DNA of 55,359 bases from Bacteroidota bacterium. Its GTDB lineage: Bacteria; Bacteroidota; Bacteroidia; Flavobacteriales_F; PHOS-HE28. Where the stretch lies: NCBI GenBank assembly GCA_023418095.1, contig JAEZDL010000045.1:1-55359 (forward strand), given 5' to 3'. This document shows, piece by piece, positions 17,276 to 26,292 of this stretch (position 1 is the stretch's first letter; each line of letters opens with the position of its first letter). The position numbers and the translations under genes were made by a program. Below the pieces are notes generated by a model, which did not search any database, was not told where the DNA came from, and was given only the letters and a program-made list of their open reading frames with translations.

Positions 17276-20128
17276 ATGCGATCCCGCACTTTTCAGATCC
17301 TGGCCCTGGCCGCCTTGTGGATTGTGGCAACCTCCGATGCCGTTCGGGCACAAGGCCAGATCGGGCTCAATCCACCGTCGAAACATTGGATGTGGATCGA
17401 AACGCCAACCGGCAAAGTGATCTATCCGGAAGGTTGCGACGGTCTTGCTTTCCGATCCGCCAGGATCATGCGCTACATGCAACTGAACGATACTTCGATC
17501 CTCGGAAGCGATCGGGTGCGGAAAGTTCCAGTGATCATCCAGAACGGGTCTTCGCTCCCAGCCGGTTTTTCCACGCCTGCGCCCTGGCGCAATGAATATT
17601 ACATCACTCCACCCTACAACCCGTTCCTTGGGCCAACGGACTGGGTCGCCGCGCTCACCGCACACGAATACCGCCACGCCCAGCAGTTCCAGGCAGCGCG
17701 CCGTAAATGGGGGATGTTGTATCGCATTCTGATGGGAGAAACGGGCTGGCTCTTCAATTCGCTGCTCACACAACCGTTGTGGTTCCGCGAAGGCGATGCG
17801 GTGCTCGCTGAAACGCTTCATTCCACCGCCGGACGTGGCCGGCTTCCTTCCTTCCACATGGAATACCGCGCGTTGCGAGCGAGCGGAAGAAAGTTCAATT
17901 ACGAAAAAGCGCATTTCGGATCGTTCCGAGACTTCGTGCCGAATCCCTACCGGCTGGGATATTACATGGTGACCAAGGCCAGGCGCGATCATGGCGAGCT
18001 CATTTGGAGCAACGTGCTGGCAGATACCTACCGCAAAGGTTTTTTCTGGCCGTTCAGCCGATCGCTTGCGAAGCATACTGGATCGGGGGTTCGCGATCTC
18101 TACCAACGCACCATGAACGAATTGGACAGTTCGTGGATCCCTCTTGATGAAGACCGATCCACGCCGGGTGCGATCCCGATCGGCCCGATCGGATCCAGCG
18201 TTTTCACAAGTTCACGTTATCCGCATTTCGCATCCGATGGATCGGTGATCGCGCTCAGTTCCGGTTTCGATCGGATCCCAGCATTCGTTCGATACAGGAA
18301 TGGTGGGCCGAAGGAATTGTTCAAGATGGGCATCTATTCCGAAGATCACAGCCGCCTGGTGATCGAAGGCGATATGATGTGCTGGGCTGAAAGTGCATTC
18401 CATGAGCGCTGGAACGCGGTGGACTATTCCGTGGTGAAAGTACATGATCTTCGATCGGGCCGCACACGGCGGATCGGAGAACGCACCCGTTGGTTCTCTC
18501 CTGCGATCTCGCCGGGTGGTGAACAGATCGTAGTCGCTGAGACCGATCCGTATTACAGGCACAGGCTTCTGTTGATCGATGTTGCTTCCGGGGAGATCGT
18601 GAAGGAATTGAAAGCGGCCGATGGGATCCAGCGCACGCACATGCGTTTCACGCGTGATGGAAATTCGATCCTTGCCGTGGCGATCAAGGATGAAGGCAAT
18701 GCGATCGTTCGGATCGATGTCGCGACAGGGGAAGAGACCATTGTCATTCCCTATACTTCTACGCCGCTCGCAACGCCGATCGATGCGGATCGATATCTTC
18801 TCTTCAGTGCCGGCACGGGCGGAACGAACAACATCCACGCCATCGATCCTGCTGATGGATCGATCCATAAGATCACCAATGAACGCTTTGGCGCATTCGA
18901 TCCGATGCCTTCCAGAGATGGATCGCGACTGCTTTATTCAACCTACACAGCCGATGGATACAAATTGATGGAGATGCCGTTCGATCCGGCGCAATGGGAA
19001 CGTGCAGACCTGGGGATCCCAAGCGACATCAACTTTCATGAAAGCGCTGTCCAATTCGAAGGCAATGCCCATCCAGAGAAGGTAGTGACCATGGTCCATG
19101 GACCGAAGCGCTTTCGCGGGATCACAAGCGGAATGCTGAAACTCTACGGTTGGTTCCCAACACCGAACCCGCCGGAATACGGACTTGAATTATACACGCA
19201 GAACGTGATGAGCACACTGCGCGGCACGATCGGCGTGGCATATAACACCAACGAGGAAAGGATGCGTTATTCGGCGCGGATCACCTACGCTGGGATCTAT
19301 CCATTGATCGATCTGGAATTCGTGAACGGTGGCCGCCGGATCTCACGTATCATGGTAAGCGATACTGTTCTGCGCGAGGAACGAACGGTGTGGACAGAGA
19401 ACATGGTCAGCGCCGGGCTTTCATTCCCGTTCAACCTTACACAGGGATCGCATGCCACGCGGTTCTCGATCGGCGGGCGCTATGAATTCTTCGATCTGGC
19501 CCGGAAGGATACGCTGGATGAGAACCTCACGATCGCCACGGAGAACTTCAGCGGCTGGCGGGCAGACCTTTCCTTCTCGCGGCTTCAGCCGCAGGCACGC
19601 AGACACGTGAAGCCGCGATGGGGACAGCAGATCACCGCTCAATGGCGAAGTTCATTCAACGAACAAGCACTACGACGATCGGTGTCGGTGGGCTTGTTCT
19701 TTCCCGGGATCAGGCGCACACATTCGTTCGATCTACAAGGCGCGTGGCGGGAGGAGAATGTGATCGATAATTACCGTTATGTGGATGACAGGCAGATGCC
19801 ACACGGACTTTCACCGCGCCCATACGGAATGATCGCGTTCGGCACCATCAACTACGAATTGCCATTGTTGTATCCTGATCTTTCCGCCGGACCGATCGTC
19901 ATCTTGCAACGCGTCAGGCTCAACGCGTTCGTTGGGAACGCTGAAGCGAAGGTCGCCGATCGTACCGATCGGTATGCATTCGTTGGCGGTGAGTTGATGT
20001 TCGATCTGCGTCTTCTCCGGCTTTTCCAGACCACTGTACTGCTTCGATCCACGACCGCGATCGGTGGAAATGTGGAACCGGATCTGCCGTTCCAATTCCT
20101 GGTGACGCGCTTCGAGTTCGCGAACTGA
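17276..20128 (+). CDS. HExxH metallopeptidase-like / beta-propeller / outer-membrane barrel fusion
   Basis: The product has 950 residues from ATG 17276, which gives a proper signal peptide (MRSRTFQILALAALWIVAT...VRAQ). Three regions can be read. Residues about 30-280 hold AHEYRHAQQ (HExxH at 130-134) and WFREGDAVLAE with Glu172 about 40 residues later, a gluzincin zinc-peptidase pattern. Residues about 290-610 contain repeated SPGGEQIVVAETDP, TRDGNSILAVAI and SRDGSRLLYSTY units, i.e. TolB/PD40-type propeller blades. The last about 330 residues are alternating amphipathic strands ending QFLVTRFEFAN, an outer-membrane barrel signature with a terminal aromatic-rich strand. It is probably a surface or periplasm-facing outer-membrane enzyme. 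The substrate is unknown. Confidence 0.75.
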   Translation: MRSRTFQILALAALWIVATSDAVRAQGQIGLNPPSKHWMWIETPTGKVIYPEGCDGLAFRSARIMRYMQLNDTSILGSDRVRKVPVIIQNGSSLPAGFSTPAPWRNEYYITPPYNPFLGPTDWVAALTAHEYRHAQQFQAARRKWGMLYRILMGETGWLFNSLLTQPLWFREGDAVLAETLHSTAGRGRLPSFHMEYRALRASGRKFNYEKAHFGSFRDFVPNPYRLGYYMVTKARRDHGELIWSNVLADTYRKGFFWPFSRSLAKHTGSGVRDLYQRTMNELDSSWIPLDEDRSTPGAIPIGPIGSSVFTSSRYPHFASDGSVIALSSGFDRIPAFVRYRNGGPKELFKMGIYSEDHSRLVIEGDMMCWAESAFHERWNAVDYSVVKVHDLRSGRTRRIGERTRWFSPAISPGGEQIVVAETDPYYRHRLLLIDVASGEIVKELKAADGIQRTHMRFTRDGNSILAVAIKDEGNAIVRIDVATGEETIVIPYTSTPLATPIDADRYLLFSAGTGGTNNIHAIDPADGSIHKITNERFGAFDPMPSRDGSRLLYSTYTADGYKLMEMPFDPAQWERADLGIPSDINFHESAVQFEGNAHPEKVVTMVHGPKRFRGITSGMLKLYGWFPTPNPPEYGLELYTQNVMSTLRGTIGVAYNTNEERMRYSARITYAGIYPLIDLEFVNGGRRISRIMVSDTVLREERTVWTENMVSAGLSFPFNLTQGSHATRFSIGGRYEFFDLARKDTLDENLTIATENFSGWRADLSFSRLQPQARRHVKPRWGQQITAQWRSSFNEQALRRSVSVGLFFPGIRRTHSFDLQGAWREENVIDNYRYVDDRQMPHGLSPRPYGMIAFGTINYELPLLYPDLSAGPIVILQRVRLNAFVGNAEAKVADRTDRYAFVGGELMFDLRLLRLFQTTVLLRSTTAIGGNVEPDLPFQFLVTRFEFAN

Positions 20129-21523
20129 TCACCGCAGCAACGTGATGTGTCCAACTCCTTTCGATCTACGGCCTGAAGGAATATGTTCCGTCAAGTACGT
20201 CAACTCGTAAACTCCGATCGGAAGATCATCACCGCTCCACGGATCGCCTTCACTGCTGAAGATCTCGCTTCCCCAACGATCATGGATCGAATAGCGCAAA
20301 CGCGTAGTCCACGGATCGAATACCGGCGCGAACCGATCATTGATGCCATCACCGTTCGGAGTGAAGCAATTCGGAATGAAGACAGGATGCTCGCAACTGT
20401 CATCGATCGTAACGCTTCCGGCGAATGGACAGTGATCCGGGGCCGTTACAGTGAAGGAGAAAGTTCCCGGATGATCGGTGATCAATGCCGATCCCATTGC
20501 GCCATGATCCCATTGAACAGCCGCACCTGTTGGAAGATCGGTCAATTCAAGTTGAAGCTGTGGATCCGCACAAAAGTCGTGGATCGTATCAGCAGGAACT
20601 TCGATCGCGATCGGCGACATGATCTCAACATGGATCGTATCGCTGGTGATGCAACCATCCAATTCAGCGAGCACATGATATGTTCCGGTGGAATCCACTT
20701 CAATTGAAATTCCCGTTCCACCAGTGTTCCATTCATACGTCACACCTTCGATCGGTTCTTGTACGCTGATCGCTGCCTCGCCACAGGCAGACAGATCCGG
20801 TCCAAGATCTGGCGAAGGGATCGCGATCACGCTCACATCATCAACAAAATAATAGCTGAAGAACACCAGCGGGAATTCCGTCTCCGTCTCTATGACCTCA
20901 GTTTCGGCGCTCGTGGCAAAACTGCCGATCGTGATGTAACTGTATGCCGAATCCGCAACGATACAACCGGAGATCCTGGTCCAGCCATCCTTGTCGTTCA
21001 ACCAATCGATCCCGTTCGAAGTGATCTGCGGCGTGGCTTCGATCACATGGTCATCATTGCGATACGGTTGGTCCACGGAAAGCAACGCGCCGATGTGCTT
21101 CACTCCAAATTTTGAAACATCGGCAAGGCTGATGAAGAACTCGATCGAATAGGTCTCGCCCACCACCAATGGTTCGGATAATGCATGCGTCACATATTCC
21201 CGGTATGGATCGGGATCATCGAACACGGCCATATCGGAGAAGCAATAGAAACCTGCGTATCCATTGCCGGAATGTGCGGTCTGATCACCGAACTGGTTGT
21301 CGGGAACGCTCATGCTGAACGGCACGCCGAGGCACGCGTTGAAATAGTCGCTCGTGCCTTCGGTAGGCCGCGCCCAGCCGGTCGCGCGATCGATCTGGCT
21401 CACATAATCAGGGCACGCCGTGAACTCTTCGAGATCGCCGTTCTGCACGAAGTTCTGTGCATTCACTTGAGCGAGGATCGCGATCGAATTGAACAGAATG
21501 ATCTTCCTGAGAATGGGCGCCAT
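20129..21523 (-). CDS. T9SS type B (gliding-motility-associated CTD) secreted protein
   Basis: This is a secreted protein of 464 residues with a signal peptide (MAPILRKIILFNSIAILAQVNAQ). The N-terminal part (NGDLEEFTACPDYVSQIDRA...) resembles the carbohydrate-binding-like modules common in such proteins. The middle has Ig/PKD-like domains with CGEAAISV and YEWNTGGTG, a usual adhesin theme. The C-terminus from IPNCFTPNGDGINDRFAP to the end is the CHU/gliding-motility-associated type B sorting domain (NxFTPNGDGxND). It would be exported by T9SS and bound to the surface. A start 18 nt earlier (21541) is possible. It ends one base from the convergent barrel-fusion gene. Confidence 0.88.
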   Translation of the reverse strand: MAPILRKIILFNSIAILAQVNAQNFVQNGDLEEFTACPDYVSQIDRATGWARPTEGTSDYFNACLGVPFSMSVPDNQFGDQTAHSGNGYAGFYCFSDMAVFDDPDPYREYVTHALSEPLVVGETYSIEFFISLADVSKFGVKHIGALLSVDQPYRNDDHVIEATPQITSNGIDWLNDKDGWTRISGCIVADSAYSYITIGSFATSAETEVIETETEFPLVFFSYYFVDDVSVIAIPSPDLGPDLSACGEAAISVQEPIEGVTYEWNTGGTGISIEVDSTGTYHVLAELDGCITSDTIHVEIMSPIAIEVPADTIHDFCADPQLQLELTDLPTGAAVQWDHGAMGSALITDHPGTFSFTVTAPDHCPFAGSVTIDDSCEHPVFIPNCFTPNGDGINDRFAPVFDPWTTRLRYSIHDRWGSEIFSSEGDPWSGDDLPIGVYELTYLTEHIPSGRRSKGVGHITLLR

Positions 21524-21605
21524 TTCGATCGCAAGACGCATTGGGATGATCCGATCGTTGCTTCACTTCGACGGAACGTGTGATGAAGGGTGGATACTAT
21601 GCCGA

Positions 21606-22928
21606 TCAGCGCAAAGCGTTGCGACGGATCCTGTCCTCTTTCAGATCCAGCGGAAGTGTTCCGGCTTCGAGGTACGCGCGATGGAATGCATTTCGATCCA
21701 TCTGCGGATCTTCCTTCATGATCCGATCCGCCATCTTTTCGATCCGATCGGCGCCGACCTTGTAGCTCAGGACCTGTCCGGGCATCGCGGTTACGCGATC
21801 CACTTCACGCTCTGCGATATCGTCCTTTCCTTCAATGGTAGCCTTCCAGAATTCGAGCGCCTGCTCACGCGACCAACCTTCGTAATGGATCCCCACATCG
21901 AGCACCAGCCGCGCCGATCGCACCAGGTCCCATTCCCATTTTCCGAGCCGCTGCAACGGATCATAGTACAACCCGAACAGATCGCCGTGATATTCCACGT
22001 AACAGGCCCAGCCTTCATGATCTCCCGGCTCGAAAAGTTCTTCTTGCAAAGGATCGAGATCCAGGGTGCGCCTTACGCTGAATTGAAGATGATGACCGGG
22101 GATCGCTTCGTGCAGGTAGATCCAAGCAAGATCTCGCCGAGCGAATTTGCGATCATGGAAATTGAACTGGAAAACATCGGCGTTGTAGGGATTGTACTCG
22201 CGCGGCAGATAGATGCCCGGTGGCGTGTTCCGATCGGCGCCAGGCCATTCCATCGCATGCACCGGCGGCACATCAAATTCCCCGGTGAATTGCTGAAGTC
22301 TTGATCGTGTGATGCTGTCGATCCTTGAAAATTCGCGGATCAGTTCCTCCTTATCGGTGATGTTCGATCCATCCGTCGTGATCGCTCCGATCGCTGCGAT
22401 CTCCTTTTTACAACGCGCGATCTCCCGTTCGCCCAGTGCTTTCACTTCTTCCGGTGAAATAGCGACGCTCGTGTATCGCTTCACAAGCCACGCGTACCAA
22501 CGCTTCTGCTGCGGCAGACCATCCATTCCGCGCGCTGGCATTTTCCGTCCAGCCCTGTCCCATTCCATTTCGAGTTCGATCCGCTCGAGATGCCGTTCGA
22601 TCAGATATGCGATCAGCTGAGCTTGTTCATTTTCATCTTCAGCAAGTCTGAAACGATCGAATTCCTTGAGCTGTGCGGCTTGTTCCGTGAAGAATTTCTT
22701 CTGATCGGCCAACGCTGCATCATCGGGCACTTCCTGCAATCTGTCGCGGATCTCAAGTACGCGCGGATCGGCGTTCAGCGCAACATATCCTGAAGTGAAT
22801 CCGGCCACGAATTCCTTGAATGATGCAGAAGCCGGCCTGGCCTGCCAGAAGAAGGTTCCGATACCGGCAACGGCGATCGAAAGCAGCGCCGATCGCCACC
22901 AGCCGATCAACTGATGCTGCGCATCCAT
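21606..22928 (-). CDS. DUF885-family metallopeptidase-like protein
   Basis: The product has 440 residues with an N-terminal hydrophobic anchor or signal (LLSIAVAGIGTFFW). The signature is YLHEAIPGHHLQ, HExxxGHxxQ, which with a downstream glutamate (LFEPGDHEGWACYVEYHG) forms the zinc site expected in DUF885 proteins. The N-terminal two-thirds is helical. Members are thought to be carboxypeptidase- or dipeptidase-like, but activity is rarely demonstrated. The start overlaps the 3' end of the upstream hydrolase gene by 22 bp, so the two are co-transcribed. Cleavage of peptides in the periplasm is a reasonable guess. Confidence 0.85.
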   Translation of the reverse strand: MDAQHQLIGWWRSALLSIAVAGIGTFFWQARPASASFKEFVAGFTSGYVALNADPRVLEIRDRLQEVPDDAALADQKKFFTEQAAQLKEFDRFRLAEDENEQAQLIAYLIERHLERIELEMEWDRAGRKMPARGMDGLPQQKRWYAWLVKRYTSVAISPEEVKALGEREIARCKKEIAAIGAITTDGSNITDKEELIREFSRIDSITRSRLQQFTGEFDVPPVHAMEWPGADRNTPPGIYLPREYNPYNADVFQFNFHDRKFARRDLAWIYLHEAIPGHHLQFSVRRTLDLDPLQEELFEPGDHEGWACYVEYHGDLFGLYYDPLQRLGKWEWDLVRSARLVLDVGIHYEGWSREQALEFWKATIEGKDDIAEREVDRVTAMPGQVLSYKVGADRIEKMADRIMKEDPQMDRNAFHRAYLEAGTLPLDLKEDRIRRNALR

Positions 22929-24229
22929 TCCTGAATGATCTTGCCCACCTGCGGGTTGTATTCGCCTGGCGAGGTCGCCGCAGCTTTGAAGTCCGCCGCC
23001 GAGTTCATGCCGTGATCCGTGGCCGGAACCATCTTCAAAGATCCATTCCCCGGATGATATCGATCCATCACCTGCTGCAGGATCTGATGGTCCTCGCGCG
23101 AAGCGATGTAGTCACTTTCGCCATACAGGAAGAGCGCTTTTCCATTGAAATGCCGCCAAAGGCCGGCCACGTTCGCTTGATACAATTCATCCATGTAGGC
23201 GCGTGAACGCAGATCGAAAACGCCCATCATCTCGGCGCAGACCGGCTTCTTCTTCGCCACTTCATCCGTCGTCATCCGATCGGCGAAATACCACGTCGCA
23301 CATTCGTTGAAATCGTTGATGTACTTCTCGGTGGAATCGAGGTCCCAGCCATAGGCCTCGCCGATCGTTCTCCGCGTTTTCGGGAGATATTCCAATAACG
23401 AACTTCCGAAGGTTCCGTACGCGATCAGTTTCTGCACCTGTGTGTGTTGCGCGATCATCGGTGCCATCAACCCGCCCATGCTGTGACCGAAAATGGTGAT
23501 GTCGGTGCTGTCAACATCAGGTCTTTTCTTCAGATCCTTGATCAATTGCACATAGCTGGCGACTTCCTCGGAAATGCTCACTTCGTCGCACGCTTTGCTG
23601 GTCCTCGCGCCATCGCCGATGCCGGGTTTTTCCGCACGAACCGCGAGGTAGCCGTTTCGTGCGAGCATGTTCAGCAATTGCGTTTCGCTTCGCGCCGTAT
23701 CCTGTGGTGTATCGAGCGAATAGCAACCCAATCCACCGATGAATACGATCGCAGGAAGTTTTCCTTCCTTGAACTTCTTTCCTTTTGAAATGATGGACCG
23801 CTGAATGCCGATCGGCGATCGGAATGATGAATATTCCATCTCCAGATCGGGATATGATTCGTGCGCCCAACCTTTCAATTTCGCCTTTCCCTTCACTTCC
23901 TTTCCTTCACGATGAAGCCCGTAATTGAATTGATCACCGCTCTGGAATTGCGCGAGTGAAGCGAGCACTTCATCGATCGTGCCCACCTTGTTCTCACCGA
24001 TCTGCAACAGCACGTCGCCTTTCTTCCAACCCGCTTCAGCTGCGGTTGAATTCGGGATCACTTCGGCGACCAGCACACCACGCAATTCGCCGATCCCCGT
24101 GATCCGGCGCACATCATCGGTGAGCGCTTCCATCCTGATCCCGAGGAATGCACGGCGCGGAAGTTCCTGTGCGATCGTGATCAATGGAAATGTGAAAGGA
24201 AGTAATAGGATCAGGATGCGTTGCAGCAT
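22907..24229 (-). CDS. Exported PDZ-domain alpha/beta hydrolase
   Basis: The gene encodes 440 residues from ATG 24229, which supplies a clear signal peptide (MLQRILILLLPFTFPLITIA). Residues about 20-115 are a PDZ domain (LGIRMEALTDDVRRITGI, GVLVAEVIPNSTAAEAGWKKGDVLLQIG). The rest is an alpha/beta hydrolase with GHSMGGLMAP (nucleophile Ser), an acid in the FLYGESDYIA region and ATDHGMN with the catalytic His. A PDZ-hydrolase fusion suggests binding of C-terminal peptides or substrates near the membrane. It is the first gene of a pair with the DUF885 peptidase, overlapping it by 22 bp. The frame is open to 24415, but that upstream part overlaps the AraC gene and lacks an export signal. Confidence 0.82.
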   Translation of the reverse strand: MLQRILILLLPFTFPLITIAQELPRRAFLGIRMEALTDDVRRITGIGELRGVLVAEVIPNSTAAEAGWKKGDVLLQIGENKVGTIDEVLASLAQFQSGDQFNYGLHREGKEVKGKAKLKGWAHESYPDLEMEYSSFRSPIGIQRSIISKGKKFKEGKLPAIVFIGGLGCYSLDTPQDTARSETQLLNMLARNGYLAVRAEKPGIGDGARTSKACDEVSISEEVASYVQLIKDLKKRPDVDSTDITIFGHSMGGLMAPMIAQHTQVQKLIAYGTFGSSLLEYLPKTRRTIGEAYGWDLDSTEKYINDFNECATWYFADRMTTDEVAKKKPVCAEMMGVFDLRSRAYMDELYQANVAGLWRHFNGKALFLYGESDYIASREDHQILQQVMDRYHPGNGSLKMVPATDHGMNSAADFKAAATSPGEYNPQVGKIIQEWMRSIS

Positions 24230-24275
24230 GTTGCAAATTTGGATCGATGGATCAGTGATCGATGTGCAGAACGTG

Positions 24276-25211
24276 CTAATCCGCGATCGGATGTTTCCCG
24301 GGCGTTGTTCCATGGAAATTGCGGTATGCCCGGGTGAAAGCGCTCGCATCCACGTAGCCGACCTGGTCGTGGATCGAGGAAACGGGCAGGCCCTGCCGCA
24401 CCAGCTTGCTCGCATTGCGCATGCGGATCGCGATAAGGTATTTGTGCGGCGGCATACCGAAAGCCTGTTTGAAGAGCCGCTTGAAATGATGTTCGGAAAG
24501 GCATGCCGTATAGGCGAGTTCCGCGATCGGAAGCGGCCTATCGTAGCATGCTTCCATAAGGTCGCGTGCGCGATTCAACCTTTTCCAGATCTCAAGGCGT
24601 GTGGATCGGCGCATGGCACCGATGCGATCGCTCTTCACGATGATGCCCTTCTGTATGGAGATCAGGTGTTCCATCAACCTGTCGTGCAAGAGCGATGCTT
24701 CATTCCGATCGGCGTTCCCACCGGAATTCACCATCTCCTGTAAACGAAGGAAGCTGGATCGGACCAGGTGGTCCATGCGATGTGTGTGCTCAATGAAACC
24801 GATCCGATCCACCGGCCTGTACGGATCATCGAGCAGTGTTCCGGTGGGATGGGAAAGTGCGCGCCAGACCTCTTCGGCCATGCCGGGCTTGAAGGCGACC
24901 ACCGCCATTTCGATCGCCTGATCCGTGTTACTGGTGAACGCTGTGCGGTAATGCTGCCCCTGATCGATCACCAGAAAATTATCCTTGTTCAACCGGCGAT
25001 CCACACCGCCGACCTTGTACCATTGTTCGCCGCCGAGGATCATGCGGATCGAGAGCCGGGAAATATGGTCGGCGGTCTCCTCGAGCTTTTCCGTTCTGAT
25101 GAAGAGCGTGCCGTTCTCCATGCTGCCCATGTCCGCATGGTGGCGCGAGCAGAACACGTTGCCGATCAACAGCGATCGGCTGCTCTCACAGTATGGACAG
25201 CGCCCGGGCAT
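24276..25211 (-). CDS. AraC-family transcriptional regulator with Cys-rich N-terminus
   Basis: This 311-residue DNA-binding protein has a double helix-turn-helix at about 210-305: LPIAELAYTACLSEHHFKRL, then FKQAFGMPPHKYLIAIRM, then GYVDASAFTRAYRNFHGTTP. Residues about 35-130 look like a cupin-type sensor domain (SIRMILGGEQWYKVGGV...FLVIDQGQHYR). The first 25 residues, MPGRCPYCESSRSLLIGNVF followed by CSRHH, hold a CxxC and a Cys-x2-HH that could bind a metal. An in-frame later start (MGSMENG, residue 28) would remove this. A -7 box lies only 5 nt upstream of the ATG. It is divergent from nothing; its target is unknown. The downstream hydrolase pair on the same strand is a candidate target. 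Confidence 0.85.
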   Translation of the reverse strand: MPGRCPYCESSRSLLIGNVFCSRHHADMGSMENGTLFIRTEKLEETADHISRLSIRMILGGEQWYKVGGVDRRLNKDNFLVIDQGQHYRTAFTSNTDQAIEMAVVAFKPGMAEEVWRALSHPTGTLLDDPYRPVDRIGFIEHTHRMDHLVRSSFLRLQEMVNSGGNADRNEASLLHDRLMEHLISIQKGIIVKSDRIGAMRRSTRLEIWKRLNRARDLMEACYDRPLPIAELAYTACLSEHHFKRLFKQAFGMPPHKYLIAIRMRNASKLVRQGLPVSSIHDQVGYVDASAFTRAYRNFHGTTPGKHPIAD

Positions 25212-25216
25212 TTTCC

Positions 25217-25224
25217 CAAATCTA
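25217..25224 (-). promoter_or_regulatory. -7 box abutting the AraC-type start
   Basis: On the minus strand this is TAGATTTG, an exact TAnnTTTG. Transcription would start almost at the ATG (25211), implying a leaderless or nearly leaderless mRNA, or use of the inner start at residue 28. No TTTG lies at the usual distance; the nearest (25250-25253) is 25 nt away. Confidence 0.4.
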
Positions 25225-25296
25225 TCGCACCTTTCGATCGGCCTGCACGCAAAAGGCCGAACGGCTGAAGTGGATCAATGAGCGGCGAACAAGTCG

Positions 25297-26196
25297 CTAT
25301 TTCGACCCGCAATCGGGCGCATGCTCTCCTTCCCAGGTCCGGTACCAACGTTCGCCGTTCAAGTAGACCTTGCCTTCATCCTCATCAAGCTTGAATTCGC
25401 TTCGCGCACCATTCGTGTGATCCAGCTGTAGCAGCGGTGATCCGTTCGGCGCAGCCACCACATCCCACCTCCCTTCGCTCGAAGTGCTTCCACCGGAACT
25501 TCCCGCAACATCCGCGCCGCCTGCGGACACAAGGCTGCTTCCGTTCAATGTGAAACCCTCCGCGCATAGGTCTATGCGCACTTCGCTGCTGTAACCACCG
25601 CCGATCGTGCCTTCCGTGGCACCTGGCGAAGAATAGCTTTCGATCCGCGTAAGCCGTGTGTTGGTGAGATGCCGCCGCCAATGTTCCGTCGAAGGACCGG
25701 TGTATTCCACCTTCCTGAACCGCACGCTTTCCATCAAGGCCATCACCGCCGATCGTGCAGGTCCGTGATCTGTCCTGTTCAATGAAAGTGCCACGATGGA
25801 AACACCATTGCCGTGCGGATTGAGCATTCCGATCCCAAGCCCTGCTGCCTCTTCACCTTCGATCTTTCCATCATAATCCATGGTGGCAACATCCGGGCGA
25901 AGCACTACCGCAGTTCCGCGCGGAAAAAGCTTGATCCCATCCTCCGAAAAACCCGCATCAAGAGAAGCTTTCAATTCATCCATCGTGCGCAGCTCATGGA
26001 TCGTCATCAGGATCAAACCCGGCACCTTCTCCGATCCGAGATAGACCATTCCTTCATTTTCATTGGCGGTCCAATCCGCAGGCACGGTGAACGAGATCCC
26101 AAGCTGCGGATAATCGATCGCCCCGCTCAAAGACTCCTGTGCCAATACGGGATCGTGCGATCGGAACAGGAGTATGAGGATAGCCGGCCAGCGCAT
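25297..26196 (-). CDS. Exported protein of unknown function
   Basis: The 299-residue protein has an N-terminal signal (MRWPAILILLFRSHDPVLA-QE). I do not recognise a family with confidence. Residues about 30-165 look like one domain (GISFTVPADWTANENEGMVY, GLILMTIHEL, VSIVALSLNRTD), reminiscent of PsbP/DUF1795-like 'fitted to user protein' folds. A conserved-looking HWRRHLTNTRLTRIESYSS segment follows. A second part (GGGYSSEVRIDLCAEGFTL to the end) is rich in Gly and Ser with a SSGGSTSSEGRW linker, then short strands that read like a lipocalin-like or META-type small sheet. Two cysteines (about 210 and 296) may be disulfide-bonded. It stands alone, with gaps of about 85 and 95 bp on either side. 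Confidence 0.7.
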   Translation of the reverse strand: MRWPAILILLFRSHDPVLAQESLSGAIDYPQLGISFTVPADWTANENEGMVYLGSEKVPGLILMTIHELRTMDELKASLDAGFSEDGIKLFPRGTAVVLRPDVATMDYDGKIEGEEAAGLGIGMLNPHGNGVSIVALSLNRTDHGPARSAVMALMESVRFRKVEYTGPSTEHWRRHLTNTRLTRIESYSSPGATEGTIGGGYSSEVRIDLCAEGFTLNGSSLVSAGGADVAGSSGGSTSSEGRWDVVAAPNGSPLLQLDHTNGARSEFKLDEDEGKVYLNGERWYRTWEGEHAPDCGSK

Positions 26197-26258
26197 CTGC
26201 TAACAAAGATCGTGAGGAATAACGCATTGGCGTGACATTCCTGCGGCGATCATGCAAC

Positions 26259-26266
26259 TACCTTTG
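26259..26266 (+). promoter_or_regulatory. -7 promoter box of the desaturase gene
   Basis: TACCTTTG is an exact match to TAnnTTTG, 26 nt upstream of the ATG at 26293. No TTTG is found at the normal -33 distance; a TTG at 26227-26229 is 29 nt away. I judge it a probable -7 element. Confidence 0.5.
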
Positions 26267-26292
26267 TGGGGCTCAAACGCTGTAGTATTTCG

